Below are positions 51,901-64,000 of a stretch of DNA of 64,000 bases, in pieces. Position numbers and translations under genes: made by a program. Source of the stretch: Tetrahymena thermophila SB210. Its lineage: Eukaryota; Ciliophora; Oligohymenophorea; Hymenostomatida; Tetrahymenidae. The notes below the pieces were generated by a model that worked only from the letters and a program-made list of their open reading frames with translations, did no database searches and had not been told where the DNA came from. Location of the stretch: positions 496,001 through 560,000 of the forward strand of contig NW_002476322.1 of NCBI RefSeq assembly GCF_000189635.1, written 5' to 3'. Every line of letters begins with the position of its first letter. Positions within the stretch are counted from its first letter, which is position 1.

Positions 51901-54556
51901 TATTCAACCTTCTCTCCTTCAAGCTTAAAAAATTTGTTTCTAAATGAAGCAAATTTAACTAGCTGTTGAAAGACAAATGGGTAGTCTTCTAAAATTTGAT
52001 AAATTTATTCACTACTGATAAAAAAGCAATACAAATCTGTGTCCTAATCTACTCTAATTTATGATTTAGAAAAAGTTGATAATATTTTTGAATAAAAAAA
52101 TTGATAAATAAATACACATAGTTAAATCTCGAAGATTTTTTCAGGAGACAATTTTCACCTATAAAAGAGCCATGAGTAAGCTCTCTGAATGGTAATAGCT
52201 CCAATTTATCATTGACCTCAATAACTTTTTAGACTATTATTTATCCTTTGAAAATGAAATAAATCCCATTAGAATTGCACAAATAACCCTATACTATCGT
52301 GTCTTTTGGAATACTTTTGAATATAAATAAATATAAAGCTTATTAAAAATACAAATAAAATTTACTAAACAGGTTTCAAAGCCCCTATAATTTATCTAGT
52401 TAGTGAAACGTCTGAAATATTCCTAAAGAAAGTACTGTACACTGTGACAAATTCAGAAAAATAGAAAACAAACACTTTTGCTTAATCTAATGGTGGAAGA
52501 TCTTAAAAATACTCTGATTCGAGAACTGTATTAGAAAACTCATATTTACTTGAAAATTAAAAACATTCTCTCATTGTTTTCAATTTCTTGCTAGATAGTG
52601 GATACTCTATGTTTTGTTCTCTTTAAATAAGCCATGTTTAAAATTCATTTTCATCATTGCTTTATTTAATTTCTCCTGAAAGAAGAGAATGCTTTATGGC
52701 ATCTACCAACCCTCCTTAAATATAACCAAAAAGTGCTATACCGAAGAACATGCATAAACAAGCAAAAAACATTTCATACGAAGTTTAGCAAGAGATATCT
52801 CCATATCCTACGGTTGAAATAGTTGTTACTATGTAATAAAATCCATTTGTATAAAGAGTTTTGATATAATTTTCAATATTTTCATCTCCTTAAATAACTA
52901 ATTGTATCCAGCTTGTTTTACCGTCATTAAATTTTCCTAGAGTTATCCATATACAGTTTAGCATGTGTATACAAAATAAAACTTAAGACAATATTCTAAA
53001 TATTTTAATTTAAAATCAATATAATTTCTGGTATTTTAAAACATAAATTAATTTATCAAAACTTATTAAAAAACTTGATGTCATAGATTTTTTATGTGTA
53101 AAAGTTTAAATAACAAAAAGTAAATTATCCTCTATAATTATTTGCCTTTATCTCTCTTCAAAAAGTAACAAATAAAATATTTATATTATAAATATAAAAA
53201 TGATAAAGTTATTTTCACAAATAACTTATAGCAATTTATTGATGGCTGGTAGGATTTTATAATAAAATTACAACTAATATTTTTTGATTAAAAAGAATAA
53301 ATCTTACATTAATATATTGTAGGTAAGAAGAGCATACTAAATATTTTTACCACTTCCAAATATCTTTTTTAAGTAAAAATTAAATTATTATTTTATATTT
53401 TATTTTTGAATTACTTTAAAAATAAACGATCTCAAGAATTCAATAAATCTACTTCTATACCGTAATCTAAGCAATTTAAGAAGTATAAATCCAAATGAAG
53501 TTGTCTTTTTTTCTAATTTCTGCCATGGAAAAATAGCAATAATATCATAAATGAATTCTTATCTTATATAAATGAATGTAAAGTAAGTTTAGTGATTTTT
53601 ACCATAAAATTATAAAAATAAAATTTACTTCAAGTATAATTTGGAAATTTTTCCAACATTTTAGATTTTAACTCCCTCTTCTATTCTCCCAGTAATAAAA
53701 TTGAGAAAAATATCAATAAGAAACAATCCATCAAGAAAGTAATCGTATACAATATGATCATAGTTATTCAATTCAAAGCAGTTTCTTATTGGAATCATAA
53801 TTGGATAGTAGAGCATAGCGATTCCAGTTATGCATTTCCATATAAAATATAAAGAGTTATCAGGATCGATGTAAATCAAATCTCTCTTTTCTGTAAATAA
53901 AAAAATATTATTGGAATTATTCATTTTCTAAGATAAAATATATAAGCTCTGCTTCCTATTAAAATTATAGTTCATTCATTATAATATAATAGCCTACTTT
54001 CACTTAATATTTATTTTATAATGAAATTCTTTACATGAAAAGTAATTTGAGCAGATTTATTAATAAGTAATAATTTTAAAAAATTTTAAAATATTAATTC
54101 CATATTTACTTATTTATAGAGCTTAAGATTTATCGCTGCCTTTTTGATATGTCTCCAATCTTTTGAATAATGTTTTTAGTGCCCTAATTAAATTTAAAAT
54201 AAAGTTTGCAAAAAAATATGAAATTTTTAAATAAACTAAATATTTTGTTACGCGATTTAAAATTTCTAAGCATTATAAACATCTTTAATTGCATCCCATT
54301 TTCTACTTTTCTTTACAACAGAAGATAATCCTTTAGATTCATTCGATTTTAAAGATGTTTTAAATGTACTCTACTTTTAAGCTCCTAAATTTGGAGATCC
54401 ATTTTTCTGCTTAACAGTAGCACTTAGAGTTTAATTCTTAAGTAAATTGCTCGAATATGTATTATCTATTGGATAATCTTTAGCTGTAATAGGTGATGCC
54501 AATACCTCTTTCCCTTCTTAAGAATAATCACTTTTTGCTTGTCTAAATAATTGCAT
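48932..54556 (-). CDS. Voltage-gated-type potassium channel with cyclic-nucleotide-binding domain, GYG filter
   Basis: Ten exons (54556-54252, 54183-54110, 53890-53629, 53562-53415, 53363-53308, 52995-52366, 52313-52116, 52053-51849, 51790-49208, 49147-48932) encode 1,558 residues. The S1 region follows LIYIDPDNSLYFIWKCI. An arginine-rich S4-like segment reads LLKLLRLRYRSRF. The pore has the potassium filter TVGYGD at 343-348. A linker with a Y.P.D block and a cyclic-nucleotide-binding fold (GIYFIFKGQIIV, HGSFIGENCLL, DTDLYCF) follows. The last 930 residues are Gln/Asn-rich and low in complexity. The family includes EAG/HCN-type channels of the plasma and ciliary membranes. An in-frame ATG at 53924 lies inside an intron by this model, so the start is placed two exons upstream. 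The neighbouring gene is a paralogue. Confidence 0.85.
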
Positions 54557-55267
54557 CTCTACTATCTTTTGAATATTGAAGAGTTAATTAACGTTTATCA
54601 AAACAATTATTTGGTAATAAACTAAATTACTATTACAATAATAAAGAAAATGTTATGATTTTAATATAAATTAAATTATAAGTGAAAGATTAATATTAAA
54701 AAGACAATTAATTATTAAGAGATCCAATAAATATTTTGATATAAGTTCATTTATTCATTCCATCAATTAATCAATATTCATACTTATAATCAAATTTTCT
54801 ATACTCAAGTAAGATAGGTTTGCTTGCAATTTTACATTTCTAACCAATATAAAAAAATAAATATTCATATAAAAACTAATTACTGATATCAAATATAAAA
54901 GGCCATTACAGTTATTCTTATTTATTTAGTCAAGTTAAAATTAAAAAAAACAAAATAAAGTTTACATTTAGGTTTCTTTAAAATATAAAATCAAATTTGC
55001 TTAATTAATATAATTAATAGCAATATCTAAAACTTTAATATAAAATAACAAACTTAAAAAAAAATTTTTTATTCAAATTTGATCTAAATATGTTTAATTA
55101 ATAAAAATCACTTTTTGTGATATAATAGTGAGAAGTTATTTCTTATGAGGGATCTAAGTATTTAATTTTAATTATTTTTACTCATTTTTTGAATAAAATA
55201 TAGAATTCTACAAAATTTTTAAATTGATAAAATAAATCAACTCTGATTAATTACTATGTAATTTATT
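54557..55267. other. AT-rich spacer between two channel genes
   Basis: Upstream region of the first channel and downstream region of the second, both on the minus strand. No supportable feature. Confidence 0.6.
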
Positions 55268-58200
55268 TCATTATTATAATTTAAAAGATATTTAGAGTTA
55301 TTTTTTTTCTGGTTTGAAATTAGATGAGGGTGGTGACTCATTCTATGGTACATTAATTGTGATTACTCCTTTGTCTTGAGCTACTTAGTTTTACAAATTA
55401 CTATTTTAGTTACTATTATCTTAAGGTATGCAATTACCATAGAAGCTTTATTAGTTGCCAAAATAGTTAATTGTTCCTGATTAATGATTGTTATAAAGCA
55501 TATTTCCTTAGGCTAAATTTAAAGGAGTGTCCATAAAAGCCTTTTTTCCAACTTAGCTATTACCGTTCATTTTCATAGTTTTAAGTGTTTTAAAAGTCTT
55601 AACTGATTTATTGTTTGCATATATCTATTCTTATCTCGATTTGTATATTTTTTTAAAAGATTTCAAAACCATGGAGATGTTGTTCCATGGTAAATAATGA
55701 ACAAATTCACATTGTTTCTCAAAATCCATGATACAAAACATTAAATTCTAGTCTTACTAAGAAGAATATTAAGATCCATTTTAGTTTTTATTGATTTTTT
55801 CTGAATAATTATCTCTGATTGTATTTGCAAATTTAGCTAACTAAGTCAGTGAAGGCTGTATTAATTTGGATTGATCTTTTGTCGACTCCTTTTTAGATAA
55901 CTAATGTAAAAAAATAAAATATTAGCTTTTATAGATAATAATAACAATGATAATTACTTTTCCTGTATTTGATCTAGATAAAATATTCCTCTCAGATAAT
56001 TTTTTACTACTATTTTTTGCAAAGCCTTTACTATTTAATGTTCCTGTTCGTTAAATATTGATACTAAAATCCTAGCTGCCTTGCTGTTTAAGCTTTGATG
56101 ATCCTTGGTGAATTGAACTTAAAACAGTTCCTTTTCTTTTTGAATACTATTGTTGTAGGGCAAGAGAACTCATTGAAGAAGGGTTATTATCGTTTTAGCT
56201 ACCTTTAAAATATGTTTCTACATTTTAACTTAAGTTATTAAAAGAAGAAGGGTTTAAAGTTTTATGTCTATTCTAGTATCTGCCTGTCGGGCTTGGAGAA
56301 ACTGCTTAGCCTTATTCATGGCCTCTGTAAAAAACACTCTTTTATTGATATGCTATATCTTCATCTGCAAACTATTAATTAAATTCATTACTATTTTATT
56401 GCCTATTATAATGTTAATTTGATTGTTTTCTTGGTGGATTAACTATATTTTCATCTCTATTAGCATTTTAGTTATTTTTATCAAGATTACCGCTTCTAGT
56501 AATTTTTTTATTATCATTGCTGTCATCATCATCGTAGTCTTCACTTGATTCTTCCATCACTTTAGAGGTAGTTCCTGAAGCCTTAAAGTTATGTTCACTT
56601 GGCATCTTTATATATAAAGATTTTTCTGTCGGAACATGTATTTATGAATCTTTTTGTTTTATATTTTTATGTTTTACTTAATTTTGTTATTTTTCATCAA
56701 ATTTTTACTTAAGGTAGACATTTTCTAATAGGATTATTGATTTATGTTGTTATAAATTTAGTTTGTTGCTTAAGAGTGGTCATTGTTCATAATATCTTCA
56801 TAATCAGCAAATTCTTCTTCGTATAAATCATCATCTTCTTCATCATCATTATCATCATCGTCTTGTCCATTCCTTTTGCTCAAAATGTTTTTTTGTCTAT
56901 GAATTTATAGAGAATAGCAATTAGGAACATCTGTTTCTAGAATAAATTTTCTGTCATCTTGTTCGTTGTATATTTTTTATAATTGCTCTTCTGATAAATT
57001 TTTTTCTTCAGAATCTCTAAGCCTGATACGCAGCATTCTTAGTGCGATTCTCAAATCATCTTCAATTAATTACAAAAAGGATATCAATTAATTTACAGGA
57101 ACATATTTAATTAATTTTACAATATTCTCTTTTTACATTGAATCTTTAGTATTAAAAGTTTTTATCTCTTTTTTTACTGCTAGGTGGAGCAGCTTCTCTA
57201 TTTGTTTGAATTTACATTTTTGATGCCCATTTAGAAAAATACGGTTTGACCCTGGAAAAGTTTTCATCTCTTTTTTGAGGATCTGAATGAATATATCTTA
57301 AATAAAATAATTTAAATTAAAATATTAAATTTGATTAAGAATAATAATGTATAGAATGTTAAATAAATATTAAGCATGGAATTAAAAATAAGTGTTTAAT
57401 ACTCTAAACAAAATACTAAAATATTTATCACTGATAACTTGATTTACTTTTTGATTGTTTTTTTAATATTTATTATTGCTAAAAATTGTTAATAAATATA
57501 ATTGAAATGATTTTCGTTCTCAATATACTTTAAATCAAATATTAATCAATTACCTTCTAATATGAGCTTCTTTATCAATTTCATAATGTAGAAGTGGGCA
57601 ATTATGGACTTAGTGATTATATCTTCCACATCCACTGCACATCACATCAAGTTTTTCATCACTGAAATTAATACTGTCTTTCATTGAGCAATAAACTTCC
57701 TTTTTAATATAAAAACTTTTAAAACATTTTTCATTTGTTTCTATCTTATTTTACAAAATCGTTAGGAAACTATCTTATCACAGAAATAAAGTCTTCAAGA
57801 GTACAATAAACAATTTAAGAAACATTAAGGCTTCTAGCTGCGTTTTTACTGGTAATGTTACCAAGAAATTAGAATTAGCCAAAATAGTCGCCTTACTTTT
57901 TTTATTTGATTAATTAAACCAGTCTTAAAAGTAATTAAAAGTTATTTTACTTTTAAGATGTGAAGCATAAGGTCTTTATGCCCATTTTCTTGCAAATCTG
58001 TGTAAAGTTCAATTTCTCCACTTTGAACGTAAAATAATCTTTGGTCCAACTCGCCTTCGTTGTATAAAACCTCACCAGGTCCTAAAGTTTACTCTCTCAT
58101 ATACAAACTTAAAGTTTTTAAAAACTTTTCACTAAATTTCCTGTTAAAAAGCTTATACTAAATTAAAATCCTGCCATAGTATTCCTTATATACAACGTCT

Positions 58201-60786
58201 CTTAATCTTTTAGAAAGAAGGTTAAGTATTTCATAGCCTTTTTAATGACCAGCATCTGATGATGAATGGATGTACTCTAAATACTTCAAAACCTTTATTT
58301 GAGTTTGTTTTGTTATTTTTCTCCTCATCATATAATCAATTATTTCTTATTTTTATTGCCTTTGTATATTTTTTTAAATTAAAACTTAATTTTGTACATT
58401 AATCTATAAGTTAGTTAGTTACCTGTACTCAGCACTTTTTCTCGCTATTTCTTAAAAGATGCCTATTAAAATAAATAATAGATAAGATAAATATCAAATT
58501 TTAAGAATATATCGTAAATATATTTGTTACTTCCTATTGTATTGATAGCATAAGCAAAGACACCACAGCTTATAAGTTACATGATGATTACATAAACTCT
58601 TTCAATCAAACTGTATGGAACGATATCACCAAAACCAACTGTTATCATAGTTGTAAAGGCAAAGTATAATGCAGCTATGTATATTTCAATCCAAGATTTA
58701 TGGAAAACGTTTGTTTTGGCAATCCAGGTTTCTTATTCGTTAGATTGGTAATTCAAAATAAGCTTAAATCCACAGGCAAAGATGTGAGCAACATATAAAA
58801 TGATAAAACATAGCTTAGTTAGCTCAAAGGTTGTGGGGAATTTGAATTATATTTAGAAGCTTTCATCGAAATCGTAAAGAATTTTAAATATTTGATATAC
58901 TCTAATAATAAAAACTAAAGGGATTATACTTGACTAATCTAAGCAAATAATAGATATTATATCTATCCAAAATTTAAATTTAAAATATCTTTTTATAATT
59001 AGTTTCCTATCAACAATAGTTGTCCCTTGACTAAAATAAGCTGTATTGAGGTTTATTATCATCTCAAGCATTAATAAGTATGGTACTATTCCTATGAATG
59101 TAGTGAGGTTTTCTGGTTCATGAAAGTCTACTGCATTCGAAAAACAAACTTTTAAAGGAATGTAAAATGTTAAAAAGAGCAGAATTATCAAAATTGAAAA
59201 TTCAAAAATAAGCAAAGGGAGCGAAGTAGGCTAAAAAGCATGAAAAGGAGACTTGATATCAAACAAATAATATGAAAGTTTTGAAAATATCTTTGTTAAA
59301 GTATTTCGCTAACCTAGCCTTTCATATAATCCACCAAATGCATTGTCTTTGATAAGTTTAAAATGCTTCTTCTCAAGCATATATATGTTTTTATATTTTC
59401 TTACAAACCTCATAATTTAAAGGAATTTATAAGTGAAATAAAATGCTTTTAAGAAATTTCTTTTTTTGGTTTTATTTTAAGTCCTTTAACTAATTTAGCT
59501 TTTATCAGAATTTCTCCTTTAAATTGTATTATTTTGATTCGAGTAAGTTGCTATTTAAGAAGGTGAAGGTATTTCCAATAAATTACTACCTCTCCTCATA
59601 TTTCTAGAGTTCAGCTAATTTCCATTCCCTACATCTAATGTTTTAATGTCAAATTGATTAAAATTTAAACTATTTGAATTCAAATTTTTTGGAATAATTG
59701 CAGCATTTAAATTTAGAGCGCTATCAGACTGATGTATGCTAATATCCTTATTTTTAAGAATACTTGCATCAAAATCATTCCTATCTACATTTTCATTAAA
59801 TGCATTGCTTAAACTGCTCTTGGCATTGTTTAAATCCTAAAGTATTTGCCCTTTTCCTAAGTTACTATTTAGTTAAATTTATTAAAGTTCTACAAAAGAT
59901 TAATTGTTAGATGACGGATTACTTCCTTTTATTTTATCGTTTACTTCATTAAACCCAATACTGTTTTTAGCGATAGTATTCTATGCCGAAAAAGCTCCTT
60001 TAATAATTCATTAAAAAAAATATAAATATTTCAAATTTTCTAAGTCCTTTATTAATTAATAGTTAATATAATATTAATTTGTGATATTTGCTTCTTCAAT
60101 AACTAAATTTCATTTTTACCTAGCTAAGAGCTAGAGTTCTGTTACTAATTTTCTGCTTTTGTGCTACCATTTATTATCACATTTTTTTTATTGCTCTCAA
60201 TTGATACTTGTCCTATTTCTGTTTAGGATTTTATCTTTTATTACTCACCTTATAATTACATTTTTTTTTAAGAGGAGTCAAAATTATTTTCAAAAGCCGT
60301 GTTAGATTTCTACTTTTTGATTCTCTTTTTAATAAAACCTGAAATTTCTGCCTTATTGTCATTTATGTCATCCACATTATCTTAATCTCTGAATATGAAG
60401 GATTTCGAAGTAAGAGATGGTGAGTGGACTTCTTACTATTCTTCATCTTATTGCTTAACTTAATCTGAAAGATCTGAATTCCTATGTTGAACAAATAATC
60501 TTTTTCTTTACTCAGCTCCTCTTAAATGATTGTGATCTCCGCTATATGTAGGCACTGTTTTCATATTTATCATATTTTACTAAATTCCATTAGAGTTCTA
60601 TATTTATCTAATAAAAGGGCCCTCTAAAAAAAATGAGTGCTTATCTTCATCATTATGATTTAAAGGCATAATACTTTAGCTATTTTCTGATATAGGAGTA
60701 TTGGCCTAAATTGAATTATAATCAGTTTTATAGCTCCCTATATTAGAAATTTCATTTTTATGGAATTTATTTTTATAATTATCCAT
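55268..60786 (-). CDS. Potassium channel with cyclic-nucleotide-binding domain, GFG filter and Cys/His cluster
   Basis: Ten exons (60786-60120, 59997-58531, 58462-58423, 58359-57951, 57895-57755, 57699-57554, 57296-57121, 57059-56709, 56625-55958, 55900-55268) encode 1,565 residues. About 430 low-complexity N-terminal residues precede the membrane core (LPLLIFEFSILIILLFLTFYI, then an S2-S3 stretch). The pore filter is TVGFGD at 675-680. After S6 comes INTIGSIFQEIARKSAEYR and then a cyclic-nucleotide-binding domain (GPGEVLYNEGE, FYVQSGEIELY, GDYFGQ, ARS). A cysteine/histidine cluster C-x2-C-x4-H-x2-H-x-C-x3-H at 929-946 follows it directly. The C-terminal third is Asn/Gln/acidic. It lies head-to-tail with a second CNBD channel. 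Confidence 0.84.
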
Positions 60787-63700
60787 ACTTGAGCTTTAAA
60801 ACACTAGTGTGCTTACTCAATAGCTATGTTTTAATTTACTACCTTTTTTAATAAATATTTTGTAGCTTTCTAAAATATATTCAAAACTACTTAAATAGTA
60901 TAGTGCAGACTTTGAATTTTGATATAAATTTTGCAAAAATAATTAAATTCAATTTATTGTTAAAGAATTAATTCTTTGTATATTTTACTGCTAGCTAACA
61001 TATACATTAGCAATTTTTGATTAATTCCTTCATAAAAAAATTTATAACCCTTAAAAAAAAACTTGTAGAATAAGCATGAATTGCATACCAATAGAAATTA
61101 GTTTTCATTCTATAATTTACTTAACAAATATATAAATAGATAATTAAAATGAAAGGTAAATATTATCTTCTTTACTATATTAATAATTTTTTTTGTTACA
61201 GAGCTTATTTATCTTTTTACACAAATTATTCAAAATTTATTCAGACATTCACATAAAATTTTATTTTATCAATTTTTTTCAAATTTTATTGTTCCATTTT
61301 TGTAAGATTTCTTAACTAAGATAACTCAAGGCAAATTACATTTATTTTACTCAATTAGAGAGATACTAGTTTAAATTTTAAGAATGTAATTTAATAATTT
61401 ACAATATCAATTATTTTTTTCTCTAATAATGTTTGATGGATGATACTTGTAAACATCAATTAATTTTACTATCCTAAAATTACTTTATCTTAATTAAAAA
61501 ATTTATTTTTAAAATTACTAAAAAAGGATTATTAAAAAAAATTAATGAATATAAATACATTAACAAAATAGATATAAAATTATGAAAAAAAAATAATAAT
61601 AATAAAATTTAAGAATTTTCATTTTTTTCCTTATTTTTATTCTTAATTATAATTTTCGTTCATTTTATTGAGGTATTTTTATTTCTTACAAAAATTATTT
61701 ATAAATTGTTATTTATTAATTAAATCTAATTTTTGAAAGCAAATTTAAATAAATTTAATATCAAAAAATGGCTGAGTAACCTATCAATGTTAAAATATTT
61801 AATTAAACTATTTATTTAGATATAGGATTAATAGGCTAAGTAAATATCTATAATTTGGTACCTCTAATTATTTTTTTTAAATAATAATTACTAATAATTT
61901 AACCTTATTAATTAAATAATTTATTTATCAATATCCAGGCTTAATAAAGCAAGTGACATTTGAAAAAAGCATTCAAAACCTATATTTTAAGTCTTCTATG
62001 AGGGTATTCATTTAATTTACACTATTTTCCTTAAATTTTTATTAATAATTGATATTCAAATAATTGAGGTATAATTTTCCTAATATTATTAACCCAAATA
62101 TTTGAATAGCTTTATTTTATCAAAAATCAATGGCATAAAAATTTTTTTTTCATTACTTCATTCAAAAATAAATAGATTATTTGTTTGTTTCCATTAAAAA
62201 TGAAAAGAAAAAATTTATTTTCTTCACTCAAAAAAAGATTAAGAATTATTTTTTTTTAATTCAAAATTAATTCGCATGATTAGATTCTAATTTTTAACTT
62301 TGGATAAATATATCCACTTTTGATCATTAAAAAAGAAAACGAGCTTAAAAAAATATAACTTACATAAAAAATATTTGTTACTTTTATAAAATAATAATGA
62401 ATGGATAACAAAGGAATGCTAATTAATATGTCTCAAATCTAATATTGGTACCTTAAATTAAAATAAGAAAAATATAACTAGGTTATATTCATAAGTATAG
62501 TTAAGGATGCAGATTTAGATTTAGAAGATTTTTAAAGTAAAAGCAAAGCTTTTTATAAACTATTTACAGATAAAACCTTTTTTTTTATTGGGTTTTTTAC
62601 CTAATACGGTATTTAAAATTTTCAAAGATTTTTTTTCTAAAATTTTTCGCAAATAAATATTATCTAGAAAATTATTTTTAAACCAATAGTTTTTAGCAAA
62701 AAAATTTTTCCCTAATTTTACCATTTGTCATATTCATTGATCGTTCCATCTTTCATTTAAAAATAATATTTGAAAGATTAAAATTAAATGAGTTAATTAT
62801 CTTTGCAGGAGTTACATGGATAATGCAAATTTTAGTAAATGTAATTGTGAATAAATAACTAAAAGTTTACTATTACCATGATTTTAATAAATGGCAAAAA
62901 TAATATCTTGTTAATGGTAGTTTTTAAGTAGATATCTCAATACATATGAAATTTAATTTATGTTAAAAACTCTTATCAAGTAGATATATCATTTTCTGTA
63001 AAAAATTAAACAATATTGATGAATCATAAATCAGAAAAGACATATTCTTGAAAGTAATAAAAACAAAAAATTTGAGATTAATTTAAATTAATATACATAT
63101 GAAGCAAAAGAATTGAATATTTAAACAGCCCGAAATTTCATTTTTTAAGAAATTAAAAAAATTATTTGTAAATTTAAGTACATTTTTTTTACCTATAATC
63201 ATCATTGATTCCTACTGTATTTTTACGTATGCTATTTGATTTAGTACTATCAATATTTTTTAATTAATTTTACAACTATCTAATTACTATTTCATAAATC
63301 TTCTTTAAAAAAATTTAATAAAATTTAAATTTGATTTTTCTAATATTTATTTGTTATTTTTATGCAAATAAATTTAATTTAAAACTAAATAAATTTCTTA
63401 AAATATATGAAATTAATTAATTAATTAAATTTTTATAAATCAACATTCAATATTTTTGAAAATAAAAAATCAATGAATTAATAAAAACATTTTTTCTAAA
63501 AACTAGAAGATGTAGTTATTTTTTTTTTTGAATATTCTTTTTAATTTATTTTTATTGATAAAAAAGTTTGAAAACTCTTAGCTTTAGTCTCATTAAACTC
63601 TCCAAATTCTTCTTAAGTAAATAATATAATTATTATAAATTTTTTTTTTCATATTTATATGTCAATTAAAGACAATATTATATTTATGATATCTATTTTC

Positions 63701-63870
63701 ATCTATTTATTTTCTTTTATTTGTAAGAGTGTTTTTTAATAATTTTAACTCGTATTTTAATGTGCAATTTTGCTTTGATTAATTTATTTCTTATTATTTC
63801 ATGTTTTTTCTTCATTTCTCCCTTATAATTAACTAATTAATTATATAAATTTTCTTCTATATTTTAAAAG
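60787..63870. other. AT-rich region upstream of an LRR exon; exons uncertain
   Basis: A possible start codon at 61768 (MAEQPINVK) and coding-like patches at about 61938-62010 and 62399-62600 (for example VKDADLDLEDFQ) may be early exons of the gene entering the right edge. I could not splice them in frame with confidence. The remainder is AT-rich spacer. Confidence 0.4.
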
Positions 63871-63960
63871 TGGAGAAGATTTAAGTGAGGAAGATGTAAA
63901 AGGTTTAGGTTTTGCTTTAGAAAAGTGCACTAATCTGTCAAATTTGGCACTTGGTCTTGG
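63871..63960 (+). CDS. Internal exon of a leucine-rich-repeat protein (partial gene)
   Basis: A 90-base exon is bounded by a TTTTAAAAG acceptor and a GTAACATG donor. It encodes GEDLSEEDVKGLGFALEK followed by CTNLSNLALGLG. The pattern GLGxALxKCxNLSxLxLxLG is the repeat unit of the large ciliate leucine-rich-repeat protein families, which often carry one repeat per exon. It begins with one base and ends with two bases of a split codon, so the exon can be duplicated without changing the frame. The rest of the gene lies beyond the window, and its upstream exons are not resolved. Confidence 0.65.
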
Positions 63961-63970
63961 GTAACATGTT

Positions 63971-63994
63971 TTATTTATTTATTTATTTATTTTT
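63971..63994. repeat. (TTTA)n microsatellite in intron
   Basis: Five to six TTTA units lie within the intron that follows the LRR exon. Confidence 0.7.
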
Positions 63995-64000
63995 GTTTGT

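Noticed and set aside
53661..53924. ATG at 53924 as the start of the first potassium channel
   Set aside because: A strong acceptor (TTATTTACAG) follows at 53891, and two upstream exons join it in phase, adding a plausible N-terminus. The residues after this ATG would be intronic.

Overview
This 64 kb window reads as macronuclear DNA of a Tetrahymena-like ciliate. The base composition is extremely AT-rich. Long reading frames only appear when TAA and TAG are read as glutamine and TGA is the sole stop. Introns are short, AT-rich and bounded by GT and AG, and genes are separated by about 0.3-4 kb of very AT-rich spacer. All gene models were spliced by hand from the sequence; in each one the exon lengths close exactly in frame from ATG to TGA. 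No prokaryotic features, CRISPR arrays, telomeres or intact transposons were seen.

Layout. 0-6.3 kb: a small tail-anchored protein (-), an isoleucine-type tRNA (+), a Frag1/DRAM/Sfk1 membrane protein (-) and a secreted or type II cysteine-containing protein (+). 6.7-11.7 kb: a tandem family of three cysteine-rich proteins (-), each with a signal peptide and a GPI-signal-like C-terminus. 12.9-19.2 kb: an ankyrin plus zinc-binding protein, a possible 90-residue basic protein, and an 11-exon SNF1/AMPK-like kinase (all +). 19.2-24 kb: mostly spacer, but with a compact divergent ubiquitin-like gene (-). 24-33.6 kb: a 2,090-residue PHD/extended-PHD/AT-hook chromatin protein and a TRIM-like RING/B-box protein (both +). 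34.3-37.6 kb: an immobilization-antigen-like surface protein, a decayed copy of its 5' end, and a type I membrane protein with an EGF-like segment (all -). 39.3-42.6 kb: a serine-rich unknown and a seven-transmembrane protein with a possible RGS-like tail (both +). 42.9-48.2 kb: a large membrane-anchored dynamin-like GTPase and an Erf4/GOLGA7-family palmitoyltransferase subunit (both -). 48.9-60.8 kb: two adjacent cyclic-nucleotide-binding-domain potassium channels in the same orientation (-). The right edge holds one exon of a leucine-rich-repeat gene (+).

Functional themes. Many genes act at the cell surface or in signalling: GPI-type coat proteins, ion channels, a 7TM protein, a kinase and an acyltransferase subunit. 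A smaller set acts in chromatin or ubiquitin biology: the PHD protein, the TRIM-like protein and the ubiquitin-like protein. There is no sign of operons; neighbouring genes look independently transcribed. The three tandem GPI-type genes, the duplicated 5' end of the antigen-like gene and the channel pair suggest local duplication has shaped this segment.
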